Origin: Shewanella halifaxensis HAW-EB4
Lineage (GTDB): Bacteria > Pseudomonadota > Gammaproteobacteria > Enterobacterales > Shewanellaceae
Reading direction: 5' to 3'
DNA: 64,000 nt
Assembly (NCBI RefSeq): GCF_000019185.1
Contig: NC_010334.1
Span: 4,216,001 to 4,280,000, forward strand
The notes below the pieces were generated by a model that was not told the origin of the DNA, made no database searches, and saw only the letters and a list, made by a program, of their open reading frames with translations. The stretch's first letter is position 1, and each line of letters opens with the position of its first letter. Below are positions 10,260-18,831 of the stretch, one piece after another. Position numbers and translations under genes: made by a program.

Positions 10260-10502
10260 ATTCACTGACTAATTAGGTCAAACAGCAAGTCGCTCGGCGT
10301 AGCGTACTTTCTTATTAGGGCCCCGCCCGGTTACTGAGTTCTGCTGCAAAGTGAACATCATGATGCTGCTGAACGAATGTAAAAAATAAAGGGAAAAACA
10401 CCAACATTTATTTAAACATCGGTGATTATTCAATCTGATAATCACCTAGTTCACCGTAAAACGGAAATCTACTTAACAAAATCAAAAAGGAAAAATACCA
10501 AT

Positions 10503-11741
10503 ATGAGTAATGACATCGTAAAAGTTTCAAGAAATACAGATAACGCACCCCAAAATTCTGTATCTACACAAACTGTCGCCTTTTCTCATTACAACAATAT
10601 TTCAGCCCAATTACCTCTAGACCCTAAAACGGGAAATATTGTAGTTGGCAATGTAAAAGATCAAACAGAGCAATGCCTAGCCAATATTAAAGCCATTGTG
10701 GAAAGTATCGGGCACGTGATGGACGATATGGTTAAAATCAATATCTTCGTTATGAATATTGAAGATATTGATGTAATTGATGAAATCTATGCCAAATTTT
10801 TTCCCAACTCCACGCCGACACGCACGGTAGTCGCCGTTGCAGCGCTACCTATGAGCGACGCCTTAGTACAAATGGATGCACTTATTTCAAACGGTGAAGG
10901 TACAGCACCACAAGCGCCATGTGCACTGATAAAAGTGTCAAGAAATACGGAAAATGCACCAATAAGTGCGATATCAACACAAACTGTCGCTTTTTCTCAT
11001 TACAACAATCTTTCAGCTCAATTACCTATCGACCCAATTACGGGTAAATTGGTAAAAGGCGCAATCAAAGAGCAAGCCCAGCAGTGTTTAAATAACATTA
11101 AAGCAGTTTTAGAGAGTATCGACCATGTGATGGGCGATGTTGTTAAAACAACAATATTCGTTAAAGATATTGCGGATATAGAAGCAGTAAATGAAATTTG
11201 TTCAGCATTTTTCAAAAATGACGTACCTGCACGTACCTATGTTAACGCTGCAGCTTTGCCTATGGGAGCTTTAGTGCAGATAGATACCGTTGTGTCGCAC
11301 GGCGATGGAACACCACCACAAGCTCCAGAAGATACACGTCACATCGTTATAGAAGCCAGCAATACCGAAAATGCACCACAAGCATCATACTCACACACAG
11401 TCGCTTTTTCACATTACAACCATATTTCAGGTCAATTACCTGTAGTTCCAACAAATGGTGAAATAGTAGCCGGTGGTGTAAAAGAGCAGACTGAGCAATG
11501 CCTGAACAATATCAAGGCTATTGTAGAAAGTGTTGATCACGTGATGGACGATATCGTTAAAATCAATATCCAAGTAAAACACATTGTCGATATTGATGCT
11601 GTAAACCAAGTTTATTCGACATTCTTTAACTGCGATCTTCCTGCAAGAACTGTCGTTGGTGTATCTGCTATCCCTATGGATGCTTTAATACAAATTGACG
11701 CTGTTGTTTCTAACTGTGAAGGCACACCGCCGCAAGCATAA
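10503..11741 (+). CDS. Protein of three tandem RidA (YjgF/UK114) domains
   Basis: A 412-residue protein of three similar RidA domains (about 1-139, 140-275, 276-412). RidA proteins are usually ~130-residue single-domain trimers that hydrolyse reactive enamine/imine intermediates. Each repeat has a TVAFSHYN segment, EQCLxNIKA, and a TRT or ART motif carrying the arginine that binds carboxylate in RidA. Where E. coli RidA has a glutamate after this motif, all three repeats have aspartate (QMDA, QIDT, QIDA). The ATG after AAGGAAAAATACCAAT fixes the start. Fusion could give a single-chain pseudo-trimer; that and any link to urease nitrogen release are inference. Confidence 0.88.
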   Translation: MSNDIVKVSRNTDNAPQNSVSTQTVAFSHYNNISAQLPLDPKTGNIVVGNVKDQTEQCLANIKAIVESIGHVMDDMVKINIFVMNIEDIDVIDEIYAKFFPNSTPTRTVVAVAALPMSDALVQMDALISNGEGTAPQAPCALIKVSRNTENAPISAISTQTVAFSHYNNLSAQLPIDPITGKLVKGAIKEQAQQCLNNIKAVLESIDHVMGDVVKTTIFVKDIADIEAVNEICSAFFKNDVPARTYVNAAALPMGALVQIDTVVSHGDGTPPQAPEDTRHIVIEASNTENAPQASYSHTVAFSHYNHISGQLPVVPTNGEIVAGGVKEQTEQCLNNIKAIVESVDHVMDDIVKINIQVKHIVDIDAVNQVYSTFFNCDLPARTVVGVSAIPMDALIQIDAVVSNCEGTPPQA

Positions 11742-11786
11742 TAAGCACTTATTGAGCGAGTCATCGTTCGATACATCGATACATCC

Positions 11787-11839
11787 ATAAAGCCCTATTT
11801 CTCTAACTATGTTGAAGTAGCTTTGAATTGGGGCTTTAT
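11787..11839 (+). terminator. Possible terminator of the RidA-repeat gene
   Basis: ATAAAGCCC (11787-11795) pairs with GGGCTTTAT (11831-11839) around a 35-base loop, then TCCCTCTC. The long loop and missing U-run make it a weak candidate. Confidence 0.3.
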
Positions 11840-11960
11840 TCCCTCTCTAAACATAAGAAGCAAGCAATTGATTACTCGTATTAAAACATACACCAGCTAG
11901 TCAGACTCGCTTACTCGAAACATACCTAAAACGATGCGATATGTTCTACTGCCAGACCTT

Positions 11961-12124
11961 AAATCACGCGACTTTAGATGAGCGATATTAGTCGCGATCA
12001 AGTAGAAGATTATGCTGAGCGTAAAAGGATGAGTATTAAGGAAATTGAGCGTTGCTTAGCACCTATGCATGATTATGCTCATAACTATGAACATGGCTAT
12101 GAACATGGCTATGACCCTGAATAA
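11961..12124 (+). pseudogene. Degenerate copy of the metH 3' end
   Basis: Bases 11993-12052 align without gaps to metH 4141-4200 with 10 mismatches in 60. The reading frame DQVEDYAERKRMSIKEIER mirrors MetH DQVEDYAARKGMSIEETER and ends in the same DPE-stop. Similarity starts near 11961, with a one-base deletion around 11976 and a TAG before the first ATG (11978). An insertion adding YEHGYEHGY comes from a 12-base tandem repeat near 12087-12110. Homology continues past the stop codon into the metH 3' flank (TGATCCAAAA, CAGCCTTGAG, GGGCAAACTTGTTTG). It is a non-functional remnant bracketing the urease block. Confidence 0.85.
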
Positions 12125-12135
12125 AGAGTGATCCA

Positions 12136-12255
12136 AAAGGGTCAGCCTTGAGCGGGAGGGCAAACTTGTTTGCTCGGTGGCCATAGGCCTAAAGTAAAGG
12201 GTCAGCCCAGAACGGGAGGACAAACTTGTTTGCTCGGTGGCCACAGGCCTAAAAT
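12136..12255 (+). repeat. 60-base tandem duplication containing the metH-flank hairpin
   Basis: Two head-to-tail 60-base units each contain GGGTCAGCC, a CAAACTTGTTTG hairpin core, CTCGGTGGCCA and AGGCCTAAA. Both resemble the sequence just after metH (4250-4290). The duplication arose after the metH-end copy was made, as the intact locus has one unit. Confidence 0.85.
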
Positions 12256-12257
12256 AA

Positions 12258-12279
12258 AGAGCTTGGTGACCCAAGCTCT
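12258..12279 (-). terminator. Terminator of the GNAT gene
   Basis: AGAGCTTGG, a TGAC loop and CCAAGCTCT form a perfect 9-pair stem. Read on the minus strand it is followed by TTTATTTT, about 30 bases after the stop codon of the minus-strand acetyltransferase gene. Confidence 0.7.
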
Positions 12280-12310
12280 AAAATCAGAAGCTCTAAAGCA
12301 AAGAGTCAAA

Positions 12311-13063
12311 CTATGAAATGTTACTCATACAAGGCTTGATAATCGTGGAGGCTTTATCATTGATTAATGATAAAGCCTCATACTGATTAATATTCATCGC
12401 CACTTGACTCAACAAGCCTTCGGCTCCTTTGGCTGCTTCACTCTCATAAATCAAAGGCACCATAGTTAAATTATGCGACTTCGCCTGGGCATCAATAAAC
12501 TGTAACTGAGCCCAGAATAGATTTGAGATAAGATGAAACAAGCAACTCCCCACACCTAAGTGACGCCACTTTGGTACCACATAGGCGTACAGCAAATAAC
12601 AACAGCCACCAATTTGCCGATCATGACAGGTATTATCATCTGAATACCAAGAGTCGAGTAAGCCAACATTAAAAGTCACAAAAGCCACTGGCGTTCGCTT
12701 TTCCTCTTCAGCGAAAGCGACCAAGCGATAGTGTCTTTTATGTCGACTCTCCGATAGGTGGCTTACCGGGCTTAGAGTGTTGAAAACTTGCTCGATGGCA
12801 GCATTATCATCTGCACTCTTGCTACAGAAGTATTGCTGTAACGCGGTGGTGTTTTCAGGCTGTGAATCATCATAAATGCTGACGCAAGGTATAACGGATG
12901 ACTCATCTAGCTCGATGGCGGAAGGTGCCCGCAGGCGCAGATCTTTTTCAGCTAATGTTTGAATAAAGCCATCTTGTAGTTGGAAGTGGCTAAAATCATC
13001 AAGCAGGTGAAGTAAGGGAAAGAGCTCCGCCTTACTTTTATGAAGTGCCATATACCGCTCCAC
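12311..13063 (-). CDS. GNAT family acetyltransferase-like protein
   Basis: A 250-residue cytoplasmic protein. The centre contains YLLYAYVVPKWRHLGVGSCL, which matches the GNAT beta-4/motif A pattern with the acetyl-CoA pyrophosphate loop (R-x-x-G-x-G-S). The N-terminal 100 residues match nothing I recognise. Substrate unknown. It may start at the second methionine (MALHKSK, near 13051), which gives a similar protein. It is a single gene with its own terminator, just right of the metH remnant. Family assignment rests mainly on the one motif. Confidence 0.7.
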   Translation of the reverse strand: MERYMALHKSKAELFPLLHLLDDFSHFQLQDGFIQTLAEKDLRLRAPSAIELDESSVIPCVSIYDDSQPENTTALQQYFCSKSADDNAAIEQVFNTLSPVSHLSESRHKRHYRLVAFAEEEKRTPVAFVTFNVGLLDSWYSDDNTCHDRQIGGCCYLLYAYVVPKWRHLGVGSCLFHLISNLFWAQLQFIDAQAKSHNLTMVPLIYESEAAKGAEGLLSQVAMNINQYEALSLINDKASTIIKPCMSNIS

Positions 13064-13421
13064 TCAATAAACCCGTTCTCTATATATCATCGGCATAACT
13101 AATATAGACATCAGGTTCAAATATAGACAACATTGTGCATTAACTATAGGTGCTAGTTATTTACCTGTAAAATTCCTTAACACCTGATTAGCTGTGGGCT
13201 CTAGCCTCAAATCACGTCAAGCCATTGTATATAAAGACAAGTAGTATTTTACGATGGATTGCCGTATCAACTTGGTAGCACGCTCCCTCGAATGAAATAA
13301 AATGATTCCAATCGAATGCACTTGCTCACATTGAGTTACCACCTGCCTATGCCTATTTAATTTCATCACAAAGAGGTCAATTTTTTACGAAGCAAAGTGG
13401 GCGAACAATCATCTGTCCAAC
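13064..13421. other. Intergenic, no gene seen
   Basis: AT-rich stretch between the start of the GNAT gene and the terminator of the formaldehyde-activating enzyme gene. It should hold the GNAT promoter on the minus strand. No convincing coding region or RNA was found. Confidence 0.5.
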
Positions 13422-13463
13422 AAAAAGCCCCAATCATGAGAATTATTATGATTGGGGCTTTTT
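13422..13463 (-). terminator. Strong bidirectional terminator
   Basis: AAAAAGCCCCAATCAT and ATGATTGGGGCTTTTT form a perfect 16-pair stem around a 10-base loop, with U-runs on both strands. It lies 35 bases after the stop codon of the minus-strand gfa-like gene. Confidence 0.9.
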
Positions 13464-13498
13464 TAATCTAGAGTCTACGAATAACTATTGATTGCTAA

Positions 13499-14098
13499 TT
13501 AAGCTTTTTTAGCAACATGTGCTGCAATCGCATCCATTAGATCTGGTGATAAGCAATCATATGGCTCTAACCCTAGCTCCAATAAACGCTCACGGATCGC
13601 AGGCATATTTTCAGGGTTGGTGCCTGTTTCAATAATTGATGACACAAATGCAGCAAATTCTGCTGGTGCCCAGCCTGATTGCTTGCTTAGCTCTGTATGG
13701 ACAAAGTCTAAACCAAAAAATGGATGGGCCTCATTATGAATACGGCCATACATATGTACGCCACAATCTTTACAGGCATAACGATTAATGGCTGCTTCAG
13801 CATCAACCACGACTAATTTGCTTTCGTTTGCAGTTATCTTAACGTTATCACGTCCAATCACTGCAACTTGAGAGAATGAAGCACCTTTAGGCTTCCAGCA
13901 CTTTGAGCAGCCGCATACATGGTTATGTGCTGTTTGACCGCTTAGCCTTACAGTAACAGGCTTGCTCTTACAGTGACACGTTAACGAACCACCACTAAAA
14001 CCGGACAATATAGGGAAAATATTATTATCAACAGATGGGTGAATTAATACCTTGGTACTATTTTTTCTCAGAAAAAGTTTTAATATTTTAGAAATCAT
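13499..14098 (-). CDS. gfa: Glutathione-dependent formaldehyde-activating enzyme (S-(hydroxymethyl)glutathione synthase)
   Basis: Promotes addition of formaldehyde to glutathione ahead of S-hydroxymethylglutathione dehydrogenase. The zinc cysteines are present in LTCHCKS, HVCGCSKCWKP and CKDCGVHMYGR, and the C-terminal segments FVHTELS, FAAFVSSIIE and LGLEPYD match the Gfa family closely. Start choice is awkward: conserved homology begins at IHPSVDN, and the nearest in-frame ATG (14098) adds a hydrophobic-basic leader but gives 199 residues, close to family length. A TTG at 14152 would add 18 more. No adhC or regulator gene is adjacent, so the gene is an orphan here. Confidence 0.9.
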   Translation of the reverse strand: MISKILKLFLRKNSTKVLIHPSVDNNIFPILSGFSGGSLTCHCKSKPVTVRLSGQTAHNHVCGCSKCWKPKGASFSQVAVIGRDNVKITANESKLVVVDAEAAINRYACKDCGVHMYGRIHNEAHPFFGLDFVHTELSKQSGWAPAEFAAFVSSIIETGTNPENMPAIRERLLELGLEPYDCLSPDLMDAIAAHVAKKA

Positions 14099-14144
14099 AA
14101 TCAATACAAACAGAATAATTAACAACTGAAATCGTTGAGCTATT

Positions 14145-14205
14145 AGTCTCAAAATTTTAATTGAGAGACTCCAATTATTACTTAATGAGTTAGCTACTCA
14201 TTAAG
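14145..14205. promoter_or_regulatory. Two palindromes upstream of gfa
   Basis: CTTAATGAGT-TAGCT-ACTCATTAAG (14181-14205) is a perfect 10-base inverted repeat. AGTCTC (14145-14150) and GAGACT (14165-14170) are 6-base arms 14 bases apart. Both lie within 110 bases of the gfa start codon, where a repressor or LysR-type regulator could bind. The binding protein is unknown. Confidence 0.4.
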
Positions 14206-14643
14206 CATGATTATCGTCAACGGGCTTGGAATGGGGTGCAAGTATATGCAGATGCAAAGAAATGATAAGACGGCTTTAAGGTAAAAGATTATTACCAAAC
14301 TGCAAAAATTACACTAATTTGGCACTGATTCCATCTGGTATTTTTCAAGATAGTTATCACCGGTCTTTACTATTTTCATTGTGATAATCCCGCAATTTAT
14401 CAGCAAAGGCATATCAACACTGCCTTTTACGCCTTCGTTTTTCAGCGGTGACTATTAGCAAATAAGTGAGAGCCGACTCTGACGGCTGCCGACGAATTTA
14501 ATAGCATGCTTGTGGAGCTCTGACTCAATCTAGCTGTGAGCAGCACAATGGAGGTATCTCGACTAAATCTTACAATGGAACCAGCATGTTTTGACGAGGC
14601 GTATACACTTAACCTGTGGAACTCCTACAAAGGTGGCAGGGAA
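14206..14643. other. Intergenic between gfa and the MscS-type channel gene
   Basis: The stretch has AT-rich sequence suited to the channel gene's promoter, but no distinct motif. The open frame of the channel gene extends back to 14536, and I do not regard that part as coding. Confidence 0.4.
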
Positions 14644-17600
14644 GTGAGTCGAAAAACCAAATTGAATAAAAAAGGTCGGCTATGGTGGCTTTACCCATTC
14701 TTGTTGGTGATGCTTTTTTCCTTACCGTCAAACGGTCAAACCTTACCTGACGTCAATTTTTTAAAGAGTGAAATCGCTCGTCTTAATAGTGAATCCCCAA
14801 AAAATGAAGCCTTAATTAGTCAATATGAGACCCTACTTTCTCGAGTTAATGGCTACAAAAAGCAGAAAGCCACCCGAGATGAATATCGAAACATTATCAG
14901 CCAGTTCCCTGTGCAGCGAGAGCGTTTACTTAAAAAAATAAACGACGTGGAGCAGCTAGATATCTTTAATGTTCTCCATAAGACTAAGTACAACGACCTT
15001 TCACAATCTATCGCGACACTACAGGCGGCGGTTACAGAATGGCGCTCAACCTCTCAATCCAATAGCGATAAAAACAAGCAACTGATTAATGCAAGTACGA
15101 CATTACCGCAGTCACTGGCGCAAATCGATCGAGAAATAGAGAAAGCCTCAATCATTAAAAGTGATACCGACGGTCAGTTAGATCAGTGGCTCGAATCAAG
15201 CAACTTAACCACGCTCAAGCTTCAGCGACAAGTTACCTCCGCTCAATTACAGAGTTTAGACGAACGCACTGAATTATTAGGTTTAGAGCAACAATTGTTG
15301 AATAAAAAAATTCAAACAGCCTCACCAATACTGATTGAATTACAAGATAAATTGACACGTGTTGAGCAAGCTTCAGTTAAAACACTGATCGAACAAGCAA
15401 GGAAGATTAGTGAGGATTCGGCGCTAAAGGGAGCTGAAAATCAACAGCAGATAGAACAACTCAAAGCTTACACTGTTGAGTTAGAACAAGTACTGGCAGA
15501 GATCGATCAAGCTCGTATCTCCTATCAGAAAGTTGAAGCTGAGCAGCGAAGTTTGATGGATGAACAGCGATTAATAAAAAATAACTTGGCGTGGTTACGT
15601 AATAGTACCGCTTTTGGCGCTTCAATTCGGGCACAACTACAACGTTTACCAGCTAAAGTGGATACTCAATATATCCCAGATATCATTGCCAAAGCCCATA
15701 TTCGAAAATATGAGATCGGGCAAGAAACAAATAAATTCGCACTGCAAGCTACGGCGACCGGAGAGCCTGCGAGCGATAAAGCGCCAGACAAGGTAACCAC
15801 GTTATTGAATGAGTTATTAGTTCAATTAGCAAAGGATTATGAAAAACTCATTTCGGCATTAAGTCAGTTAAAGTTAGCCAAAGACCAATACGCTCAAGCA
15901 GTGGAGAAGGCACGAACTTTCTTAAAACAGCAACAATTATGGACACGCAGTAACGTACCTATTTGGCAGCACCTAACAGATTTTAATGCAGAGATCTGGT
16001 TTGGATCGAAAACACCATTTAAAGAGATGCTCGATAAGAGTACACAAAAACAGTCAGTATCGTTTTTAGCTCTGTTCGCCCTTTACACCAGTCTGCTGGT
16101 TTATATGATGATTCGACTCAATCGATATGCAGCACGGCGTAAAGATGAGCTGCAAAAGGTGTTTGGCCACCCACTTAAAGACCGTTTTCACTTTACCGTT
16201 TCGTTGTTCTCATTAGCGATTTTATGCGCGCTTATCTTACCTATTTGGTATGCAATAACTGCTTGGGGAATATATTGGTTTTGGCCAGTCTCTACCTCCA
16301 ATGAGGTCACCACACTCATTTTTGCCAGTGCATCAGCTTTATTTGTCGTCGAGTTAATCCATGCCCTGAGCTATAAGCAAGGCGTATTGCCTTTACACCT
16401 AAATTGGCCAGATCAAATTTGTAGTTACTTACATAAAGGAAGTCATCAAGTTCGCTGGCCGTTTGTCATTTTGCTACTGTGTATTTTTATGGCAGAACTG
16501 ATTTCTGGCACCAATGAAGCGGAAATTTCGCGGGTGTTGTTTCTATTACTAATGGCGGCGATGATGACTGTGTTTATTTCGCTGTTAAAGAGAAATAATC
16601 TACCTTCCACGTTACCTTCGCCTCTCAATCAAGGCCTCTCTTTGTATCTGCTTCGCTTGGTCATTATCGGTTCGTTTATCGTCATCATCACGATGGCCGT
16701 GATGGGACTCTATATCGCATCATGGGTTTTACTTATCTACCAACAGCTAACGCTTTACGTGGTGTTAGCTGTTTTGCTTACCTACCAAATGGGTGAGCGA
16801 TGGTTAAAACTAGAGCATAGGCAACTCAACTATCAACGCCTGTTAGCACATCGCGAAGAGTTGATCGCTCAGCAGCAGGAGCAAGCGGATGAATTACCCG
16901 AAATTACCGAGCTGAGAGAAACCATTCCTGATGTGGAAGAGCGCAGTTTAGCGAGTGAGCAGATAAGTGAACAGTCGCTAACTCTATTGCGCGGTTTGTC
17001 ATTAATTGGCTTAGTCGTTGCGGTGTTAACTCTATGGTCAAGCGCATTGGAGATGACCAGCTGGTTAAACAATATTGTGGTATGGCAGGTTAATGAAGTG
17101 ACTGAAACCGGCGTGAAGCTAGTAGATGTGACTCTGCAATCATTGCTTTATGCAATGGTCACATTAATCGTGACTCTTGTCGGAGTGCGTAACTTACCGG
17201 GAATCTTAGAACTGCTGATCCTGCGTCGTCTTGAGTTGGCACCAGGCACGGGGTATGCGGTGACAACCCTGCTACGCTATATGATCTTAATGGGTGGCTT
17301 AATGGGGGTATTTTCGATACTGGGCTTTCAGTGGTCTAAGTTGCAATGGTTGGTTGCCGCGTTCGGTGTAGGCTTGGGGTTTGGATTACAAGAAATTTTC
17401 GCCAACTTTATTTCTGGTTTAATCCTCCTATTTGAACGGCCTATACGAATTGGCGATATTGTCACGATTAATGATTTATCGGGAACCGTCAGTAAAATTC
17501 AGACCCGTGCAACCACCATTATTGATTGGGATAACAAAGAAATAGTGGTGCCGAATAAAACCTTTATTACAGAGAAGCTGATTAACTGGTCATTGACGAG

Positions 17601-17925
17601 TCCCATGACCAGAATCGTAATACCTATTGGAGTGGCCTACGGCTCTGATATCGATCGAGTAGAGACCTTGCTGTATCAAATTGCCGATGAGCACCCATTG
17701 GTGCTACCGGATCCCCAACCTTCAGTGGTGTTCCTATCGTTTGGTGCAAGCAGTCTGGATTTTGAATTAAGAGTGCATATCACCGCGATTGAGCTGCGCC
17801 TATCAACGGTTCATATCATCAACAAGAACATTGATCGCTTGTTCCGAGAACACGACATTGAAATTGCCTTCCCGCAAATGGATTTACATGTTCGTGATTG
17901 GCCACCAAAACCAACAGACTCATGA
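14644..17925 (+). CDS. Large MscS-family mechanosensitive channel (MscK/MscM type)
   Basis: Inner-membrane channel that opens under osmotic downshift. From the GTG at 14644 the protein has 1093 residues, near E. coli MscK (1120) and MscM (1107). It has a signal peptide, a long periplasmic coiled-coil region (to about residue 480), a block of about 10 transmembrane helices, then the MscS pore and beta domain. The pore helix region is GVGLGFGLQEIFANFISGL, followed by ERPIRIGDIVTI and TTIIDWDNKEIVVPN, all MscS signatures. GTG 14644 is preferred because a signal peptide follows directly and AGGTGG precedes it; frames from 14536 or 14551 add about 35 implausible residues. Confidence 0.9.
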   Translation: MSRKTKLNKKGRLWWLYPFLLVMLFSLPSNGQTLPDVNFLKSEIARLNSESPKNEALISQYETLLSRVNGYKKQKATRDEYRNIISQFPVQRERLLKKINDVEQLDIFNVLHKTKYNDLSQSIATLQAAVTEWRSTSQSNSDKNKQLINASTTLPQSLAQIDREIEKASIIKSDTDGQLDQWLESSNLTTLKLQRQVTSAQLQSLDERTELLGLEQQLLNKKIQTASPILIELQDKLTRVEQASVKTLIEQARKISEDSALKGAENQQQIEQLKAYTVELEQVLAEIDQARISYQKVEAEQRSLMDEQRLIKNNLAWLRNSTAFGASIRAQLQRLPAKVDTQYIPDIIAKAHIRKYEIGQETNKFALQATATGEPASDKAPDKVTTLLNELLVQLAKDYEKLISALSQLKLAKDQYAQAVEKARTFLKQQQLWTRSNVPIWQHLTDFNAEIWFGSKTPFKEMLDKSTQKQSVSFLALFALYTSLLVYMMIRLNRYAARRKDELQKVFGHPLKDRFHFTVSLFSLAILCALILPIWYAITAWGIYWFWPVSTSNEVTTLIFASASALFVVELIHALSYKQGVLPLHLNWPDQICSYLHKGSHQVRWPFVILLLCIFMAELISGTNEAEISRVLFLLLMAAMMTVFISLLKRNNLPSTLPSPLNQGLSLYLLRLVIIGSFIVIITMAVMGLYIASWVLLIYQQLTLYVVLAVLLTYQMGERWLKLEHRQLNYQRLLAHREELIAQQQEQADELPEITELRETIPDVEERSLASEQISEQSLTLLRGLSLIGLVVAVLTLWSSALEMTSWLNNIVVWQVNEVTETGVKLVDVTLQSLLYAMVTLIVTLVGVRNLPGILELLILRRLELAPGTGYAVTTLLRYMILMGGLMGVFSILGFQWSKLQWLVAAFGVGLGFGLQEIFANFISGLILLFERPIRIGDIVTINDLSGTVSKIQTRATTIIDWDNKEIVVPNKTFITEKLINWSLTSPMTRIVIPIGVAYGSDIDRVETLLYQIADEHPLVLPDPQPSVVFLSFGASSLDFELRVHITAIELRLSTVHIINKNIDRLFREHDIEIAFPQMDLHVRDWPPKPTDS

Positions 17926-18226
17926 GTTTCTATTTTGAGTCAACACTTTATACACTCAAAAGTGAGGTGGCTTATCTATTTTAATCCGCCTTTATGATTG
18001 ATGCCTATCTCTCTGCTATTGCTGTTTTAACTGTGGGATGTATGACTTTGGCATCAAAGAGTAAGAGTGATGTTCGTTCATTATTTTACCATTTACTATC
18101 GCTAAAACCATCAAAGCTCTCCCTTTACTAAAGTTCATAGTGCTATAGTGGAAGCAGTTCCAAAATAAATTGTTTCTGTTCACCATTTCAGTTCAGTAAT
18201 TCAGTTCAGTATTTCAAGGAGCATCT
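17926..18226. other. Intergenic, no gene seen
   Basis: A weak inverted repeat, TTTTGAGT (17933-17940) with ACTCAAAA (17954-17961), follows the channel gene but lacks a U-run. AAGGAG just before 18227 is the ribosome site of the next gene. Nothing else found. Confidence 0.4.
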
Positions 18227-18475
18227 ATGTTAAATGAGAATCATGCGCTTATTTTCGACTTCCCTGAGTTTAAACAAGACATTGTTTATTTGAATTATAC
18301 CGATGAAGAGTTCGACAAATTATCCAAGCAGTACCACCTCCTCGATTATGATATTCGTCAGTTAGAAATTGCCGGTAGCCCAACCGATGATGAACATATG
18401 CATCAGCTAAAACTGACCCGCGCTAACTTAAAAGATACCTTATTTCAAAAACTCAAAGCCCATCACGATGAATAA
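18227..18475 (+). CDS. YdcH family protein (DUF465)
   Basis: An 82-residue, mostly helical cytoplasmic protein. The pattern (H/F-PEFKQDI, LDYDIRQLE, LKLTRANLKD) matches the short coiled-coil YdcH/DUF465 family, whose role is unknown. The ATG follows CAAGGAGCATCT. It is a single gene with a hairpin after it. Confidence 0.88.
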   Translation: MLNENHALIFDFPEFKQDIVYLNYTDEEFDKLSKQYHLLDYDIRQLEIAGSPTDDEHMHQLKLTRANLKDTLFQKLKAHHDE

Positions 18476-18496
18476 ATTTTTGGTCTATTAACAGAG

Positions 18497-18531
18497 AGCC
18501 AAAAGGATGAATCCTTAACTCCCTTTTGGCT
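18497..18531 (+). terminator. Possible terminator after the YdcH gene
   Basis: AGCCAAAAGG pairs with CCTTTTGGCT around a 15-base loop, followed by TATAGC. The stem is strong, but the U-run is short. Confidence 0.5.
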
Positions 18532-18831
18532 TATAGCTTGAACCTATCAGTCCCCTAGCCCACTCAATGACGCTTTTTTGATGAAAATACACTCTGGTCT
18601 TATTTCTTACGGATCTCTTCCGTAAATGACTAAATGAGTGCTAAAATTAGCGGTTAACGCTTCGTATAATCTCAATGATATGGTTTGAGAGTTTCTACCA
18701 AGAGCCCTAAACTCTTGATTATGAAGACTTTACTTTATGAATACTAACCTAGTAATTGTTCACTATTGCTGTGCGATGGTTTGAGCGCTTACTTGCTAGA
18801 TTGGTTTAATCACTCAATAAAGGAGAGCTTC
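18532..18831. other. Upstream region of adenosine deaminase gene
   Basis: AT-rich sequence with no recognised operator. The last bases carry the AAGGAGAG ribosome site. Codons upstream of 18832 are open back to 18766 but lack a ribosome site. Confidence 0.4.

Noticed and set aside
10260..10502. GC-rich patch GGGCCCCGCCCGG as terminator of the urease operon
   Set aside because: No stable stem with a U-run could be drawn around it.
12140..12240. Two spaced copies of a CAAACTTGTTTG hairpin as a possible CRISPR-like or REP array
   Set aside because: Only two units, and the intervening sequence is also duplicated, so this is a simple 60-base tandem duplication related to the metH flank.
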